Assembly (NCBI GenBank): GCA_024114885.1
Contig: CP099423.1
Location: 2,480,001 to 2,544,000 of the forward strand
Direction: 5' to 3'
Origin: Septoria linicola
Taxonomy: Eukaryota > Ascomycota > Dothideomycetes > Mycosphaerellales > Mycosphaerellaceae
DNA length: 64,000 nt
Shown here: piece after piece, positions 23,501-35,574 of the stretch
Layout: each line of letters starts with the position of its first letter
Numbering within the stretch: the stretch's first letter is position 1
Notes under the pieces: generated by a model
What the model was told of the DNA's origin: nothing
Seen by the model: the letters and a program-made list of their open reading frames with translations, nothing else
Database searches by the model: none
Position numbers and translations under genes: made by a program

Positions 23501-24696
23501 ACACTCCAACTGACGAGCGACGTGCTTCCTACTTCGGACCTAGAACCCCTACACCATCTGGTATTGAGGCTCGAGAGGCTGAAGAACCACTCAGCAAGCG
23601 ACAAAGCATCATATGGACGCCCGGATCGGCCGCGATGGGAAGTGCTCTGGCAGGACTGACTCCGGAGCAGTATGTACAGAGAAAGTTTCAAGAGTCGCAG
23701 CGTCCGCAATATGCGATACAGCCACAGTATGCTCAACGGAATAAGTCATTGGTGCCTCCGATTGCTCATGGTCGGCACGCCTCCACGAATGACCTGCCAC
23801 AACTGCGTAAATCCATGGCTAAGACTCCACCACCATTTCAGCGTGCAGCTTCTGGTGACTGGACCGCGCAACAGGCCAGCCCGCAACGCACCCCACCGAG
23901 CAGACCCCATTCTCGCAATTTTCTGCGCAGTTCGAGTGGCAGTGGTCTCTTGAATGGTACAGCTGTTAACTTGAGCGCACGAGAGAGAACACATTCTCGC
24001 AATCTTCTGCGCAGTTCGAGTGGCAGTGGTCTCTTGAATGGTACAGCTGTTAACTTGAGCGCACGAGAGAGAACACAGGTCTCCCGAATGACCGGAGCGC
24101 CGCTCGTTGGCATGGCTGTCAACACGGGCAAGAACGTCGCATATGGAGCACCGAACGAAGGCCTGTTGGGAGCGCTTGCTGATCGTGAGCGTGAGAAGGC
24201 CGCTGGAAACCGTTACAGGAACAGCGCAGTTCAGGGTGCTGTTGCAATGACATATCAACAGCAAGCTCAGGCCCAACAAGCAGCGATACAAGCCCAACAA
24301 GAGAGGCAGCAACAAGCTCAAATGGCGGCACAGAAAGCGGCACAAACAGCACATCTCAACCAGATGGCGCACGAGCGTGCGCAGAGGATGCTGGGAGCTC
24401 AACAGCAAGCATCGGGATATGGCCAGTCGATGTATGAGGCACCGCTGCATCGGCAGTCGTGGTCGCCCGGCATGATGCAGCAACAAATGCTCCAGCAGCA
24501 AGCTCAGCTTCAACAGATGCAGCAAATGCAGCAAAGTTACGTTGGTGGCCAGTCACAACCCAGTGTGTATGGCGGACAGTACGTGCAGCAAGCCAATATG
24601 GTAGCTCAGCAGCAGCCGTATGGTTATGCACCAGGGCAACAAGGACAGCAGGGCTCGGCAGGAGCTCCACAGCAATACTATCAGCCGAGGCGATAG
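20536..24696 (+). CDS. PH-domain protein, Caf120/Skg3 homologue
   Basis: Two exons: 20536-21099 and 21151-24696, 1369 residues, with a 51-base intron (GTAAGC donor, ACTGAC branch, CATACAG acceptor). The start MSQWGGAPRSPT is the first ATG; a 16-base upstream exon (20390-20405) would add 11 residues. After a Pro/Ser-rich N-terminus, PH-type strands begin near residue 110 (YLNSHSNKLYQEGYFLKLHD; LVGTVLSLWDA). They continue through LLHFNSLNSLTQWTAGIRLA and the hallmark RCWCVVSPPDEKEW to VYDTFGLYGRPTRL, the arrangement of yeast Caf120 and Skg3. Those proteins bind Ccr4-Not and bud-site/cell-wall factors. Residues 300-1000 are disordered Ser/Pro. The C-terminus is Gln/Ala-rich. Two perfect 28-residue repeats lie at 1108-1163. 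Acts in the cytoplasm, possibly at the cortex. Confidence 0.9.
23908..24075 (+). repeat. In-frame 84-base tandem duplication inside the Caf120-like gene
   Basis: Two directly adjacent 84-base copies, 23908-23991 and 23992-24075, differ by one base (TTT versus CTT, Phe/Leu). Each encodes 28 residues starting HSRN(F/L)LRSSSGSGLL and ending SARERT. The near-identity indicates a recent event; the frame is preserved. Confidence 0.95.
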
Positions 24697-26960
24697 CAAA
24701 ATGTCAAGCGAACAGGAGAGACACTTTGCAAAGGTACACTAGCATTGTAGGTGTGGCTTGCGATTTGAATAGCAACTACATTGACAGTTCCGATTAGCGC
24801 AAGGCATGAGCATTTGAGACAAAATGAGGTTAGACACATTAGAGGAATACAGTGCGATTTAGTGCGATTCAATTTCCAGGTTGCCTGGCCATCTCATTGA
24901 TGATCCGCGACTTGTGCGTGATGCACATGGTCAGATGGCTTCTTTCCCGTCTAATCTGCTCAAGAGCCAACAATATGCACAATACTGGTTGTCGATCGGG
25001 CCACCCACCGTCATGCTAGGTACGCCCGGCCCACACATGATGCTCGAAATGCAATAGGGCGTGCCGAATAGTTGGACAGCGAACCAGATCATGGTCGATG
25101 CCCAGTCATGACTTTCGCATCCATTGGCTTGCATCACAGTCCTGCAGTGTGGAAAGTCCAGGCTTTGAACTCTCAGATCAAGAGGCGGGTCAACGCAGCT
25201 AGCTACTTCCTTCTTGCATGCAATCACGATGTCCAGGAAATGTTTGATTCTGCCTTTGGTCTAGGGAGGAGCGGCTGACATTTGCCCTGAGGGTCGAAAA
25301 TCCATCTTCAACTAAAGTCAATTCGGTTCGATATCATTTGTCGTAAGCAGACCAAGCGAGACCCAAGCCATAATCATCCTATCGATGACTATGTCCTATA
25401 CTCACAGTGGTGTAGTGATCTCCGCGAGCTTTTGTTGCACGTGGCGTTGCGGGGGCTCAGCATTCGGAACACACATGATTTTGCGATACAAGCACCTCTT
25501 TGCACACCCACGCTCACGACACAGATGACCTCCTCCAACAACAATTATATTCCTGATATATGCAAGCATTGTGTCACGAAGTAGCACTCATTACAAATGA
25601 CCTTGATGGACTCTCGTAGTCGCTCTTTAGACCGCCCTCTTGCAGCATTCGAGTACACCAGACAGTACGCTTGCGCAGCCGCACATGTCTAGTCATGGGT
25701 CGACGCTGGCTCGAAAGGCATTGGCAGAGAATCGCAAGACTTCCACCGGTGAGATGGCATCCATCAATTGGCTCAATCTGGCCGTCTAGTCCACGAAGCG
25801 ACCATCTACGAGGATCGTATCTCGACATGGCCCAGTATCAAGCCCTTCATGAAGGTGCAACGATGTTGGGCGTGGGGAGGATGCAGACTACTGCTCGCTA
25901 AAATGGACCACTCCGCGGATGCCTGTGGAAGCGAATGCACGCAAGGGCTGCAGCAGCTGGCTGCTGCAGTTACAAAGCGTTGATAAGTATGAGCGACTTC
26001 CTGCCCTGTCTCGTGCAAATGCCATTCTTCTTTCCTCGCAGGCAGATTTTACCTGCTGGCTCTGGACTGTTGCCACCTGCTATTCATATCCAGCTCGGGC
26101 AGCTTCAACCCATGTCTTGAACATTGACTTCTGTTGGAACACAGACGGCGCTGTCATATCATCGTTCAGGCGAAGTCCATGAATGCCACGGCGTTGTGAT
26201 CTATGAACAAGTCAGCATCAAATCAAGTATCTCAGGCACCATCCATGAGGTCCACCTATCCGGTCGGTAACATATTCACTTCAAGAGGGCAGGCTTACAG
26301 TATCAGCTTCTCCGGCACCTTCTGTGGCCACGCGAAGACTTTCTCGGAACGCTTTCGGCCTTCTCTGGGCAGTGAAAGTCGGCAAGAGTCCGCACGAGTT
26401 CGTACTGGGCCGCCAGGCCGCCAACACGAGGTAGGCATACACAAGGCTCTGAGGCCTCCCCAGCTGGAATAGCCATCCGGAATCCTCCCGCATTACATGA
26501 TCAGGCTGTTCTGGTGTCAGTCGACATTCCTCGATCACGATCAGGATATCACTACCACGACAGGCGGTACTCACGACGGAGCGAGCCCTCATGGGTACCA
26601 TACATCGACTGTGACCAGGATGCATTACCTGCGTCCACCGCGGCACTTCGAGACGCTGCTGTTGGCCGAGCTGTAGAAGGGCACGGTAAGGGTGTACATT
26701 GTGGTGTACCTCTAGTTGCGAGACTGCGATGAGAGTGGTGCTTTGTGATCCCATTGGGCGAGTCTGTGGGTGTTGGGAGCTGACCCGAGTTTCTGGGCCG
26801 CCTACTACGTGTCTGAGGCCGCTGGCGGCCACTCGGCTGGTCCGTGACACGGCAAGCTTCCAATATCTCGAGTAGAGGACGCCCCGACCTCTAGTTTCCT
26901 CCTCCTCACCTCATTCATACGCCAGAAATCTGCCAGTCAAAGTCTTCCTTGGTGGCTATC
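24697..26960. other. Gene-free stretch
   Basis: About 2.3 kb downstream of the Caf120-like gene. A minus-strand frame near 26281-26850 has a good splice donor but no recognised domain and is not called. No RNA gene or repeat recognised. Confidence 0.4.
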
Positions 26961-27927
26961 ATGTCGCCTCTACCAGACTATAGGCAGGCAACTCCAGACT
27001 TTACCTCCACAGCCTCATCGAGCGCCGGTGAGCGCTGGTACCAAGATCCACCAACGCCCGAGGGCGAGTCGTAAGTCCTGATTTAGATGAGCCCCTACTC
27101 AGGAGCGACCAGTAACAATGGCTTTGTGAAGTTCGAACGCCCGATTCATATGGGATTCGTCTTTAGTTCATTATGACCAACAATTTACCCCAGAGCACCA
27201 CGGTTTTGGGCTCCTCCAGGACCAGATACATACCGGCGCGAATGCTCTTGAGAGCGGCAAGGGCACGAGAGAGTCTGCGCCTCATCAACTCCAAGAAAAT
27301 GTGGGTAGTGAACAGTTTCCCTACGAAAGCGCCTCAGCCACGGGTGAGTCTCGACGCATCTTCTTCATGCTAGCTTTACTATCGTGCCGTAGTACTGACC
27401 TCTCGAAGGATTCGGCTCTCTAGTGAACGACGATGATCCAGAGCTTGATCTCACTGGATAAAACTCCATTGGATGGGGCCACGATGGGTCGCCCACTGAG
27501 CGGCTGCACGTCTTTTCGCTTGAGCCATCCGAAGTCGATCTATCTGCTGCACGTCCCGACCAGACAACATCTACCCAACTCCCTTCAAGCGAGGCCGTTC
27601 GATCCAGGACTGAGCTTCGCTTTGCCAGTCTCATTAGATCAGCGGCAGTATTCTATCGGAAAGCATGGTGTGCCCATCTCACCCATCCAGCTGCCAAGCA
27701 GATCCGTACCACGGAACTTCGACTGCCCGTGGTGCTACACTGGATGCGCTAGACAGGCGGACTTGGATCGTCACATGCAGACTTCATGTCGAGTGACATT
27801 AGCCTCGAAACGGTGGAGCTGCGAGACTTGCGACCATAAAGAGTATCGAAAGGACAAGATACAACTTCACTGTCAGAGAAAGCACAAGCAAGCTCGTGGG
27901 AAGGAATTCTTCTGGTTTCTCACCTGA
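26961..27927 (+). pseudogene. C2H2 zinc-finger gene, probably broken
   Basis: Begins at ATG 26961 (MSPLPDYRQATPDF...). A readable middle exon follows (HYDQQFTPEHHGFGLLQDQI ... QFPYESASAT), then a GTGAGT donor near 27343. After the next splice the frame reads VNDDDPELDLTG and hits TAA at 27459-27461. It continues in the same frame (NSIGWGHDGSPTERLHVFSL ... STQLPSSEAV). A one-base frameshift near 27595 leads to the DNA-binding part: FDCPWCYTGCARQADLDRHM, then WSCETCDHKEYRKDKIQLHC and QRKHKQARGKEFF. The finger pair matches the 12 kb paralogue. An unusually long intron from 27343 to about 27625 could bypass stop and shift together, so an intact gene cannot be excluded. Exon 1 phase also fits poorly. 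Confidence 0.6.
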
Positions 27928-29514
27928 ATCAGTTGGCAGATGCATCTTAGTTGGTCATCATACATGGTATCGCAGGTGTGCATCGAGAGAATCTATCCGT
28001 GGTATGCACACATGCCGTTGCGGCCCGGAGGCATGAGGCAACGCTCCGAGCCAACTCGGAGATTCGGCTCAGCCTCTGTTCGGCGGTTGGGCACGAGGCT
28101 GTAGTACTATCAAGCCGATGCTAGAAGGTTACAGTCTTTGAACCAATGAGTGGAAAGGATTGGTCTGTGCAAAGTCGGTTTTGCAGGAGCGCAAGGCTGT
28201 GGAAGAGGCCTGTGGAGGTCAGTCTGATCGCGGTCCAATTTTCGGAAAAGTCTAAGGCTTCGTATGACTAGAGCACAGCCTCAGAGCTCATGTATTCAAA
28301 GCATAACTGGTAATTCGTCTTTGGAAGAGCGTGCCTCAGTGTCATTGCGTTTGATGAAGTCCAGAAAATCATGCCTGAGGGCCTGAGGCTCACCACTTTT
28401 TTGAGACGTCATCTCTTCACCTCATCTTTCGCGTTGCCTCGCTTCCTTCTTGACCGCTCATTCCATTCAGTTCGCAAGTCGTCGCCCTCCTACATACAAC
28501 TCGTCTGTTGGAGCCCATGGCTCCTTAATTTGATGCCCAACTTAGAGGCCGCCATGACGAAATTCCTGCTGGGACGTCACCCTTTTACAGAACGCTGGGT
28601 CGTCTCATGCAGCACAGCATGCACCTAGTCCATGGTGCAGCCACAGAAGTTCTGACCAATGGCATCACGCAAATCACGACCGGTGAACAGAAGGCACTTC
28701 GCATGAACATTCAGTGAAGATGAGCCGTCTTCGTGAACACCGAGGATCTGAATTGCTCAAAAGGACGGAACGGCCTCACCACGAGCAGCAAGATCGGAAA
28801 CTATGCAATGCCACTTCTGGCGACGAAACGTGCTTTCTTGTAATGTTCCATCACGTTCCATCACGTGCTATCACGTGATAGCAGTTCTGGACTCCAGACG
28901 CAATACCCACGACGACCTCAGCATATGTCCTACAGCACTGAAGCTGCTATGCAATGTCAGTTCGACGATGGCTGCACTCCTCAATGATGTATCACTACCT
29001 GGAGACTCCAAGCACAACGCAACAGAGCTACCGCTCTTGGCCACGAGCGTGTTGGGACACTCGACCTATGCCATTTGAGCAGTCCTCCCGATCGCTCGAC
29101 AGCAAGCTATCGTTTATCGAACGACCGACGAGAGCTCTACTCAACCTTTGAGGATGATGGCAATGGCGTGTGTACATCGCGGCGTGTCCGAGGTGCCAAA
29201 CTTGGTACAAGCTTGCCATTGTCCGCCCCTTTGCATATGGTCCCCTCAATGACGGAAACGAGGCATTCACATGCACACACCTCTTTCAACGTGGCCTGCG
29301 GGGTAGTTCTGGCCCTCTGAGCAGTCGGAGAAGCTCTTGAAAGATGGCAGCCGCATCTTCGCTGTCGCCCGAGCATTTGCAACCTCCGCCTACTTGTTGT
29401 CCAACGCAAATAGATGATCTCTCATGACAGACACTCCCCTGAGTGACCAACACTTCTTCCAGACCCAGCAGCTACGTGAAGACTTCACCAAGTGATCAGT
29501 GTCTAACGAGACAC
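27928..29514. other. Gene-free stretch with a short palindromic repeat
   Basis: About 1.6 kb. No gene recognised. Contains the CACGTG palindrome and decamer repeats at 28846-28881, described separately. Confidence 0.45.
28846..28881. repeat. Decamer repeats with CACGTG palindrome
   Basis: Two copies of TTCCATCACG (28846-28855, 28856-28865) followed by the variant TGCTATCACG. The tail forms a perfect 14-base palindrome CTATCACGTGATAG (28868-28881), centred on CACGTG, the core recognised by bHLH proteins. The function as a binding site is inferred. Confidence 0.6.
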
Positions 29515-30367
29515 ATGGCAAAACGGGGCCTCGCTGTGCTTGACGATTTGAATGCGTCGGAATACAACATGCTCACAATCGACGAGTACGTGCTCTCGGC
29601 TTGTCGAGACATCGCCATGGACTAATATCTGCAGCAGATTCGGAGACATGCTCCACGGCGACTTCGGCCACCAGCTCGGTGCACAGTTCGAGGGCATCGA
29701 CGCCGGATTTGGAGGGTTTGGGTCCTATCCAGACCTGGAATCAGAAGCACGAGATATCGCAGACACCGGCCCTTACTTCGTGCAAGGAAATCTACAAGAT
29801 GCGTTTACAGCAACCGAGGGTGCGCACTGTAACATCATGAGTTTTCACGCCGTTGCTGACACTCATGTAGGACACTCCCAGTTCGTGATGCCTGCAAAAG
29901 GTCAACCACATCTCGTGGAAGAAATTTCGGCGGAAATGCCTGGATTGAGCAGCAACACGCCCTCCGTCTCAGAAAGCAGTGGAGAAGCCAGAACACCGCC
30001 TGCCACGCCTGCTACTCCTACTGCTCTACCTCTCCTGTCGATGAAGAAAGGCTACGAACGTGCTTCGGCAGTCAAGCGACGACACCAAATGTGTGAATGC
30101 ATCTTTCCAGAATGCAATAACAAGACATTCACGCGCAAAGAAGGTCTCGAGCGGCACTATGAGAGCAGACACAATCTTGCTGATGAGCAGTATCAATGCA
30201 GCTCATGCGACAAGGTCGATGTTCGTCTCGACAAAGCCAAGACTCATTGGAAGAACAAGCATGAACGAGACGGCGTCCTCTTCCAGCCGCGCAAGGTCGA
30301 AAAGCCCGTTGACGCACGAGCTGCAGCATTGTACGATGCAGCGCTGAGAAACAGGAACAGAGCATAG
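29515..30367 (+). CDS. C2H2 zinc-finger protein, putative transcription factor
   Basis: Two-exon model: 29515-29585 and 29638-30367, 266 residues; intron 52 bases (GTACGT donor, GACTAAT branch, CAGCAG acceptor, the exact AG of the two being uncertain by three bases). Splicing gives SEYNMLTIDEFGDMLHGDFG. The N-terminal two-thirds is acidic/Ser-Thr-rich and probably an activation region (PPATPATPTALPLLSMKKG before the fingers). The fingers are CECIFPECNNKTFTRKEGLE then RHYESRH, and CSSCDKVDVRLDKAKTHWKN followed by KHERDG. The start is the first in-frame ATG; an upstream exon is possible, since an ATG at 29424 opens a frame that cannot be joined simply. Probably a nuclear regulator of the same family as the 12 and 27 kb genes. 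Confidence 0.65.
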
Positions 30368-31795
30368 GGGCAGGGTTTTGGTTCGATGAGGCGTTCCAGC
30401 GTTGGTTCCCAAGATACCCAATGAAGTTAGCTAATTGATATGATTCTACGTTCTCCGCTGCATGTATCGCTCACTGTATCTAAGATCCATTGACGCATGT
30501 TGCCTGGACACAGTCGCAGCATGCGTAACCCTCTCACCTCGTATTTTGTTTCGGAGCGCAGCAAGACATCGGAGTCGACAATCGAGCGTATCTACATTCA
30601 TAAGCAGACAGCTTCCACCACTGTAATGCAAAGCAGAGCTCACGCATGTCCACTGGAACCTGAGGTATCATTCTCATGCGCCATACACGCATGCTACATA
30701 CTGCTGTGCCACGGCTCCCCACCCAAACACAAGCAAGCACTCCATATTGCACTACAAGCTAGCCCACATCTCGTATCATATCGCATGCCTTCGCATTGCA
30801 TCCTACGCCACCGAAGCGCTTTATGTTCCTGCTCAAGCACGATTCTCTCGCAAAGGAAGGTCGCATATACGAGCCAAGCAGACATTGCTTAGCTTCCCAG
30901 CCCGGTCAACAAATCGTCTTCCTGGAGAAGATGTCGAGCATGTGAGAAGTGTTGGCAGTGGTTGTATGTGGAAGGTGCAACGTGGTGAAACATGAAGAAT
31001 ACGAAGTCAAAGTACTCCGTGTTTCACATTTATGGTATAAGCAGGTGTATAGATGCATGCACGACATCTCAAGCTGTGTTTGCCACGTGCTGCTGCACAC
31101 TGTGCACTGTTGCATACCTCACAAAGGACCCAAGATTCCTGTACTCTCGTGTCATCTTTCTCCCGAACACCCGCCTCTCTGTACCACACCTCTTCGTATC
31201 GCACTTCGTACACACTCCGCTTCGTGCGTGCGGTCGCACCCTAGACAAGCTTTCCGATCACATCAAACGAGCTCGTATAAGCAAACATCCATTAGCGTCC
31301 GAGTTTCGAGACACAAGAAATGTCCAGTGCAGTGGAGAAGAAGAAGTTGTGCGCTTTTCGTTTGTTGCAAATGGCAAGTCAAATTCGCAGGCTCGTATCG
31401 ATATGAGTGGAAGAATTGCCGCATTGGGGAGGACGACCGGTAGCTTGGTTCGGAGCCGAATGTCGGAGATAGAGAGATGGAGATTGCCGTGACGAGATGG
31501 GCAGGCTTTGCGCTCGTGGAGGAGCGAGAGGACGAACCAGGTTCGATGCGAATCATCGAAAGTTTGGAGGAGACTAATACATTGACGATACGTACACCAC
31601 GGCTCTCTATGCACGTTCTTGGCGAAAAGAAAGCATTGCTGCTCGATGTGACAATCCATTGTAGCTTTGAGAAGCCAGGTCATGCTGATCAGCCAGCATT
31701 CACGCACGCATACCTGTGCTTGACACGCCAGAACTGGTTCAAGGCTCTCAAGGCGCAAAGAAGTATCATTCCAGCTCAAAGCGCTGCGGCGATAA
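30368..31795. other. Gene-free stretch between the C2H2 and HET loci
   Basis: About 1.4 kb. Several overlapping short frames, none with domains. The left part is beyond the C2H2 stop and the right part beyond the 3' end of the HET pseudogene. Confidence 0.45.
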
Positions 31796-33824
31796 TCATC
31801 TGATTTCCGCCTTCTCGACAACTTCTCCATCCATGATACCCAACACGAAACAGTCAGCCACGAGCCTACAATGATCACCTTCCCTCCGCAAGACAAACGG
31901 GCTCCGCCCACGAAACAACATCACAACAACATCACCCGGCTGCACCACCAACGGACAGACTCCAGCAAGCCCTCGTGCTGTCTTGAATGTTGAACTTCGA
32001 TGCATAGCCGAGCCAACACAGATCAGAAACTCCGCTGCGACGCCGCGAGGTGCGGCAGATAGCAGTCTTTGTGTCGTGATCTGTTACAGAGTAAGCCAAA
32101 AGCCTTGCAGATATCGAGGTGAATTATTGTGGTTTGCGGGAGCCAGGCATCTCTTACCGTCGGCAAAGCAATGATCGCAAATGTCGTACGCGCCCATGTG
32201 GCATGTGCTGCAGTTCTGGGCACGTGGGGCTTCGGTGTAGGTCTGTGACATTTTCATGATTGTGATGCCGCAGGAATGACAGCTTACGTTCATGGTGGAG
32301 GTATACAGTATACCTTTTTGGTCTGGCGTGCCTGATCGTCTGATTCTTGGATATCACCTTTTGACTTCTAGAATGTATGCTGCGAAGTTTGCAAAGTGCT
32401 CCTCAAGCTTCGCTGTAGCTCGTTCGTGGGGTGCATCGGGGTCTTGCTTTATGCCGCTCACGTGGAGTTTGTGATCCTGCGCGAGAAGGACGGACAATTA
32501 ATGGAGCCAGTCTGGCACGAAATGGCCGTCATAATCCATTGCAGGCTCATCTGATGATAACGGTATCTTTGTCGCTGTGATCACATCGACCTCAGGTCCT
32601 TCGGTATCAGCCGAGCAGGATCAACGCTTCCAATCACCATGGGCTTCTGGTCCGCGCTTGTATCGTACAGGTACAGGCAGAAGTGTGACCGCCGATTACT
32701 GATGACTGCGTCCCATTGCGGTATCCAGGAAGGGTATTTCTCTGTTGAAGCTGGGGCAGAATGCACGCTCAGGTGATCTTGAAAGCTGAACAGCTCTCAC
32801 CGCATCTTCCAAGCGTAATTCATGGCTTCCAGAGTCTCGTCCTGATGTATCGAGCGTAGCGTCACCTCACGCAGGACATCCAAGATGGATCGGCTGTAGT
32901 CAACTCCTTCAAGCCCATGAAGTACACCTGTTCCACTCCTTGGAAGAGTCCATGGTTGTTCTGTCGGCAATAGGATAGTATCTGGCGGCCGATTTGAGTT
33001 ACCCGTATCAACGAGGCTGCCAGTCGAACCATGATCCAGTCTATCGTCTGGTTTCCATGCAGGACTTGGACCTCTCGACAGCTCTGTTCTTCTTGAATGA
33101 CCCAGACTCTATAGAACCAGAGAATTTCGAAGAATTGGACTAGTTGTCGCCACCGAGACTCGTCGGTGTCCGCGATAGAAGTATGCGCAGCATCCCACTT
33201 GCTTAGCATGCGTTCTCTGTTCAGTGGCGAGATCTTACGCAGCATATCAAGACAAGCCCGCTCGCTCATCGCGTCGTCTTCGCAGAAGGAGCGGGTCACG
33301 CCCTTCATCGTTTCCAACGGAGAGTAGTCTGTCATTTCTGCTGTGCCCAGCCAGACGAGGACACGATGTGCCCCAGTGTAGATATGCCGCATCGTGGACA
33401 CTTGACTGCCACATTCGAGGAGGTCATGCTGATTGATACACATAGCATCAATCCATAGCACGCGCTCCTTCTCTTGGTGTCGCATGCGAGCCAGTACGTG
33501 GAACAGATTGTCGCTCACAGTGAATGCCCTTGTGCCGCACTGAACCTCTTGGGGATTTTGAATGGAGCCCCACCAGTAACTCAGTGCTTCATATGACGGT
33601 GCTTCCTCAAGCTTGTCTATGACCAAGAGTCGACATCTGATGATTTCTCCTTCGGAGCCTGGTGCAAGCTGCACCAATCTGATCGCTGTAGTCGACGGTA
33701 GCTGCTGATAGAGTGAAGAGTTCTCCTCGGCGATGAGAGCTAGCTGATCAACAGTATTACCTTGCATCGTAACTTGATCCAGCACGAGGAGGCGTGAACA
33801 GGATATCAGGTCCGATGCTCGCAT
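31796..33824 (-). pseudogene. HET-domain (heterokaryon incompatibility) protein, decayed
   Basis: Starts at ATG 33824 and remains open to about 32862. HET signatures are YEALSYWWGSIQNP, VLWIDAMCINQHDLLE and WFYRVWVIQEEQ. The frame then breaks near 32900 and continues as VDYSRSILDVLREVTLRS. It crosses an in-frame TGA (32797-32799) into SFQDHLSVHSAP and YPSWIPQWDAV, and shifts again near 32600. The C-terminal end carries the Cys-rich box NCSTCHMGAYDICDHCFADG, completed by KRCL. It is cut by TAA at 32084-32086 before resuming as LLSAAPRGVAAEF and the typical HET tail VQPGDVVVMLFRGRSPFVLR. HET proteins trigger cell death on fusion of incompatible strains. This copy cannot make a full product. Exact number of lesions is uncertain. 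Confidence 0.8.
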
Positions 33825-34180
33825 TCGCTAAGCAGGAGTGTATCGCGAGTAACTTGCAAATGGTTCCTGCTCCAGCGAGTGGGTGAAGGAAAGTCATGAT
33901 GAGGAGCCGTTCCAGCGCACATGGCCACATGATAGCGTTGGAGGCATTGCTGCGAGCTTCCTGGGTGTGCTAGCGAGATCTTTCAGCTTGACGTGGCTCG
34001 CGTATTGCTGGTCGCACGACATGCACAAAGCTACGCGAGGCTTCTTGGCTGCAGCATAATAGTTGCTCTTCCACCAAAGCAAGTGTTGGTACTGCCTTCC
34101 TCAAGTACTTATCGTTCCAGAGCCACGGCTATCCTGGCACATTCGCTGCTTCGCTGCTTGTCACTTGTGATCCTGGGCTC
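33825..34180. other. Intergenic
   Basis: 356 bases between the start of the HET pseudogene and the 3' end of the membrane-protein locus, both on the minus strand; nothing specific recognised. Confidence 0.35.
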
Positions 34181-35484
34181 TCACTTCTTACTCGCCAAGA
34201 CCAGACCAATAAACATAGCCGTCAACGTCAGCGACAACGACACGGGCACTGACGCTCCCTGGACATCCGAATCGTGTCTCCAGTAGAACAGCCAGAGGAA
34301 GAAGTAGACGACACTCGGCGCATTCACAAGGCAGAAGTAAGCAGCCACCCAGGCAAAAGAGATGCGCTCGATCGCATACAGTCCCCCAAAAGCTTCTCTG
34401 TTGCCATCGTCGAAATGCAATTCGCTGAGCCGTTTTGGAAGAACTTGTATTGCTGAATTATGGATAGGTGTGTTAAGGATGCGATGTTGAATCAGCCGTT
34501 TCCAGGATCGATTGACGAAATTACACGGCTCGCAGTGCTTGTAGAAGTAATCGCGGAACTCGCGCTCGGCGATGGGACCTATGGGAGGGCCAGGACTAAT
34601 AGGCTTGGGGTTGAAGTCGTACTTTGAATCGGTCTCGAGCGGGTAGTCGAGCTTTGCTGGCTCACCGGTGCCGATTGCATATTTGCGGAACTACTACTAT
34701 TATTGGAAGATTGCCACGGGGAGATTCGACGTACCACTGACCTGATAGAGTTCGCAGTGGTCAAATCGCCAGATTGAGAACCATTGTCGTAGAAAGCCGC
34801 GAGCACTGAGATATTGCTCCCGCAACTTGCTGAAGCACTCTCGATCTGTCATTTGTGGCTTGATAGCGATGCATGGGAATAGGTGATCTGTGCCCCTCGC
34901 GACTCCCAGGTACAGATTCTTCGTGGAATTTAGTATCACGGCGGGAGCAGTTCCCGTACTTACTGTGCCAGAGATAGCGGCTCCATGGCCAAGAGTTGGC
35001 AACCCATGCGCTTGGCTGACGTTTGGTCCGGCTGGAGCTTGAGAGGAATGATCTGATATGCTACCGCTAACACCTGTGGTCACTCCCGGATCTGAAGACG
35101 CTGATGAAGCAGGCGGTGGCTGGCTCGCCGCTACACTCAAGAACGTGGGCGCGGTCTGAATCACAGCGTGAAGCCTTTCTGCATACGAGGCCTGATAATT
35201 CAGAGAGTTCTCAGGCCCATCAGGCTGTTGCCACGTCAGATCACAGCACGTGGAAGTGGGAAGATGAGACTCATTGCGGTCCACACTAAAAGTTCACATC
35301 CTCGTGGCAGGGTGTACTTCCGTGACCTCAAAGGCCACCATTGCCATCTTTCGCCCGAGAACATCTTGAGCCAGGCTTTGAGCATGTCGTTGGGTCCGCA
35401 ACCACTCTTGACGGAGCTATGGAGGTTACTTCGAGGAACCCAGGATAGCTCGGCAACGGTAGCGAATATGTGTGCGGAACTCAC
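34181..35484 (-). pseudogene. Uncharacterised fungal membrane protein, N-terminal frame broken
   Basis: The C-terminal part is intact: 35284-34742 joined to 34690-34181 over a 51-base intron (GTCAGT...TAGTAG). It reads REQYLSARGFLRQWFSIWRF and DHCELYQ|FRKYAIG, then FNPKPISPGPPIGPIAE. Two to three membrane helices follow at the end: WVAAYFCLVNAPSVVYFFLW and SLSLTLTAMFIGLVLA. This is a family often seen, unnamed, in plant-associated ascomycetes. The N-terminal part, with the conserved ELSWVPRSNLH and RWQWWPLRSRKYTLP, lies in another frame (35484 to about 35310). The downstream frame has TGA in front of it and no ATG. No short intron joins them cleanly, so a frameshift between 35260 and 35320 is likely. 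Function unknown. Confidence 0.6.
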
Positions 35485-35574
35485 TTTCGATCATCTAGTG
35501 GATTTGGCAGACTGTGATAAGACATATCGTAGCCGACTCTCATATGAAGCGTGCACAAACTGAACCAATTGCGA

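Noticed and set aside
23746..24534. 262-codon minus-strand frame in the Gln-rich 3' end of the Caf120-like gene
   Set aside because: Antisense of CAG-rich codons; produces Leu-rich nonsense.
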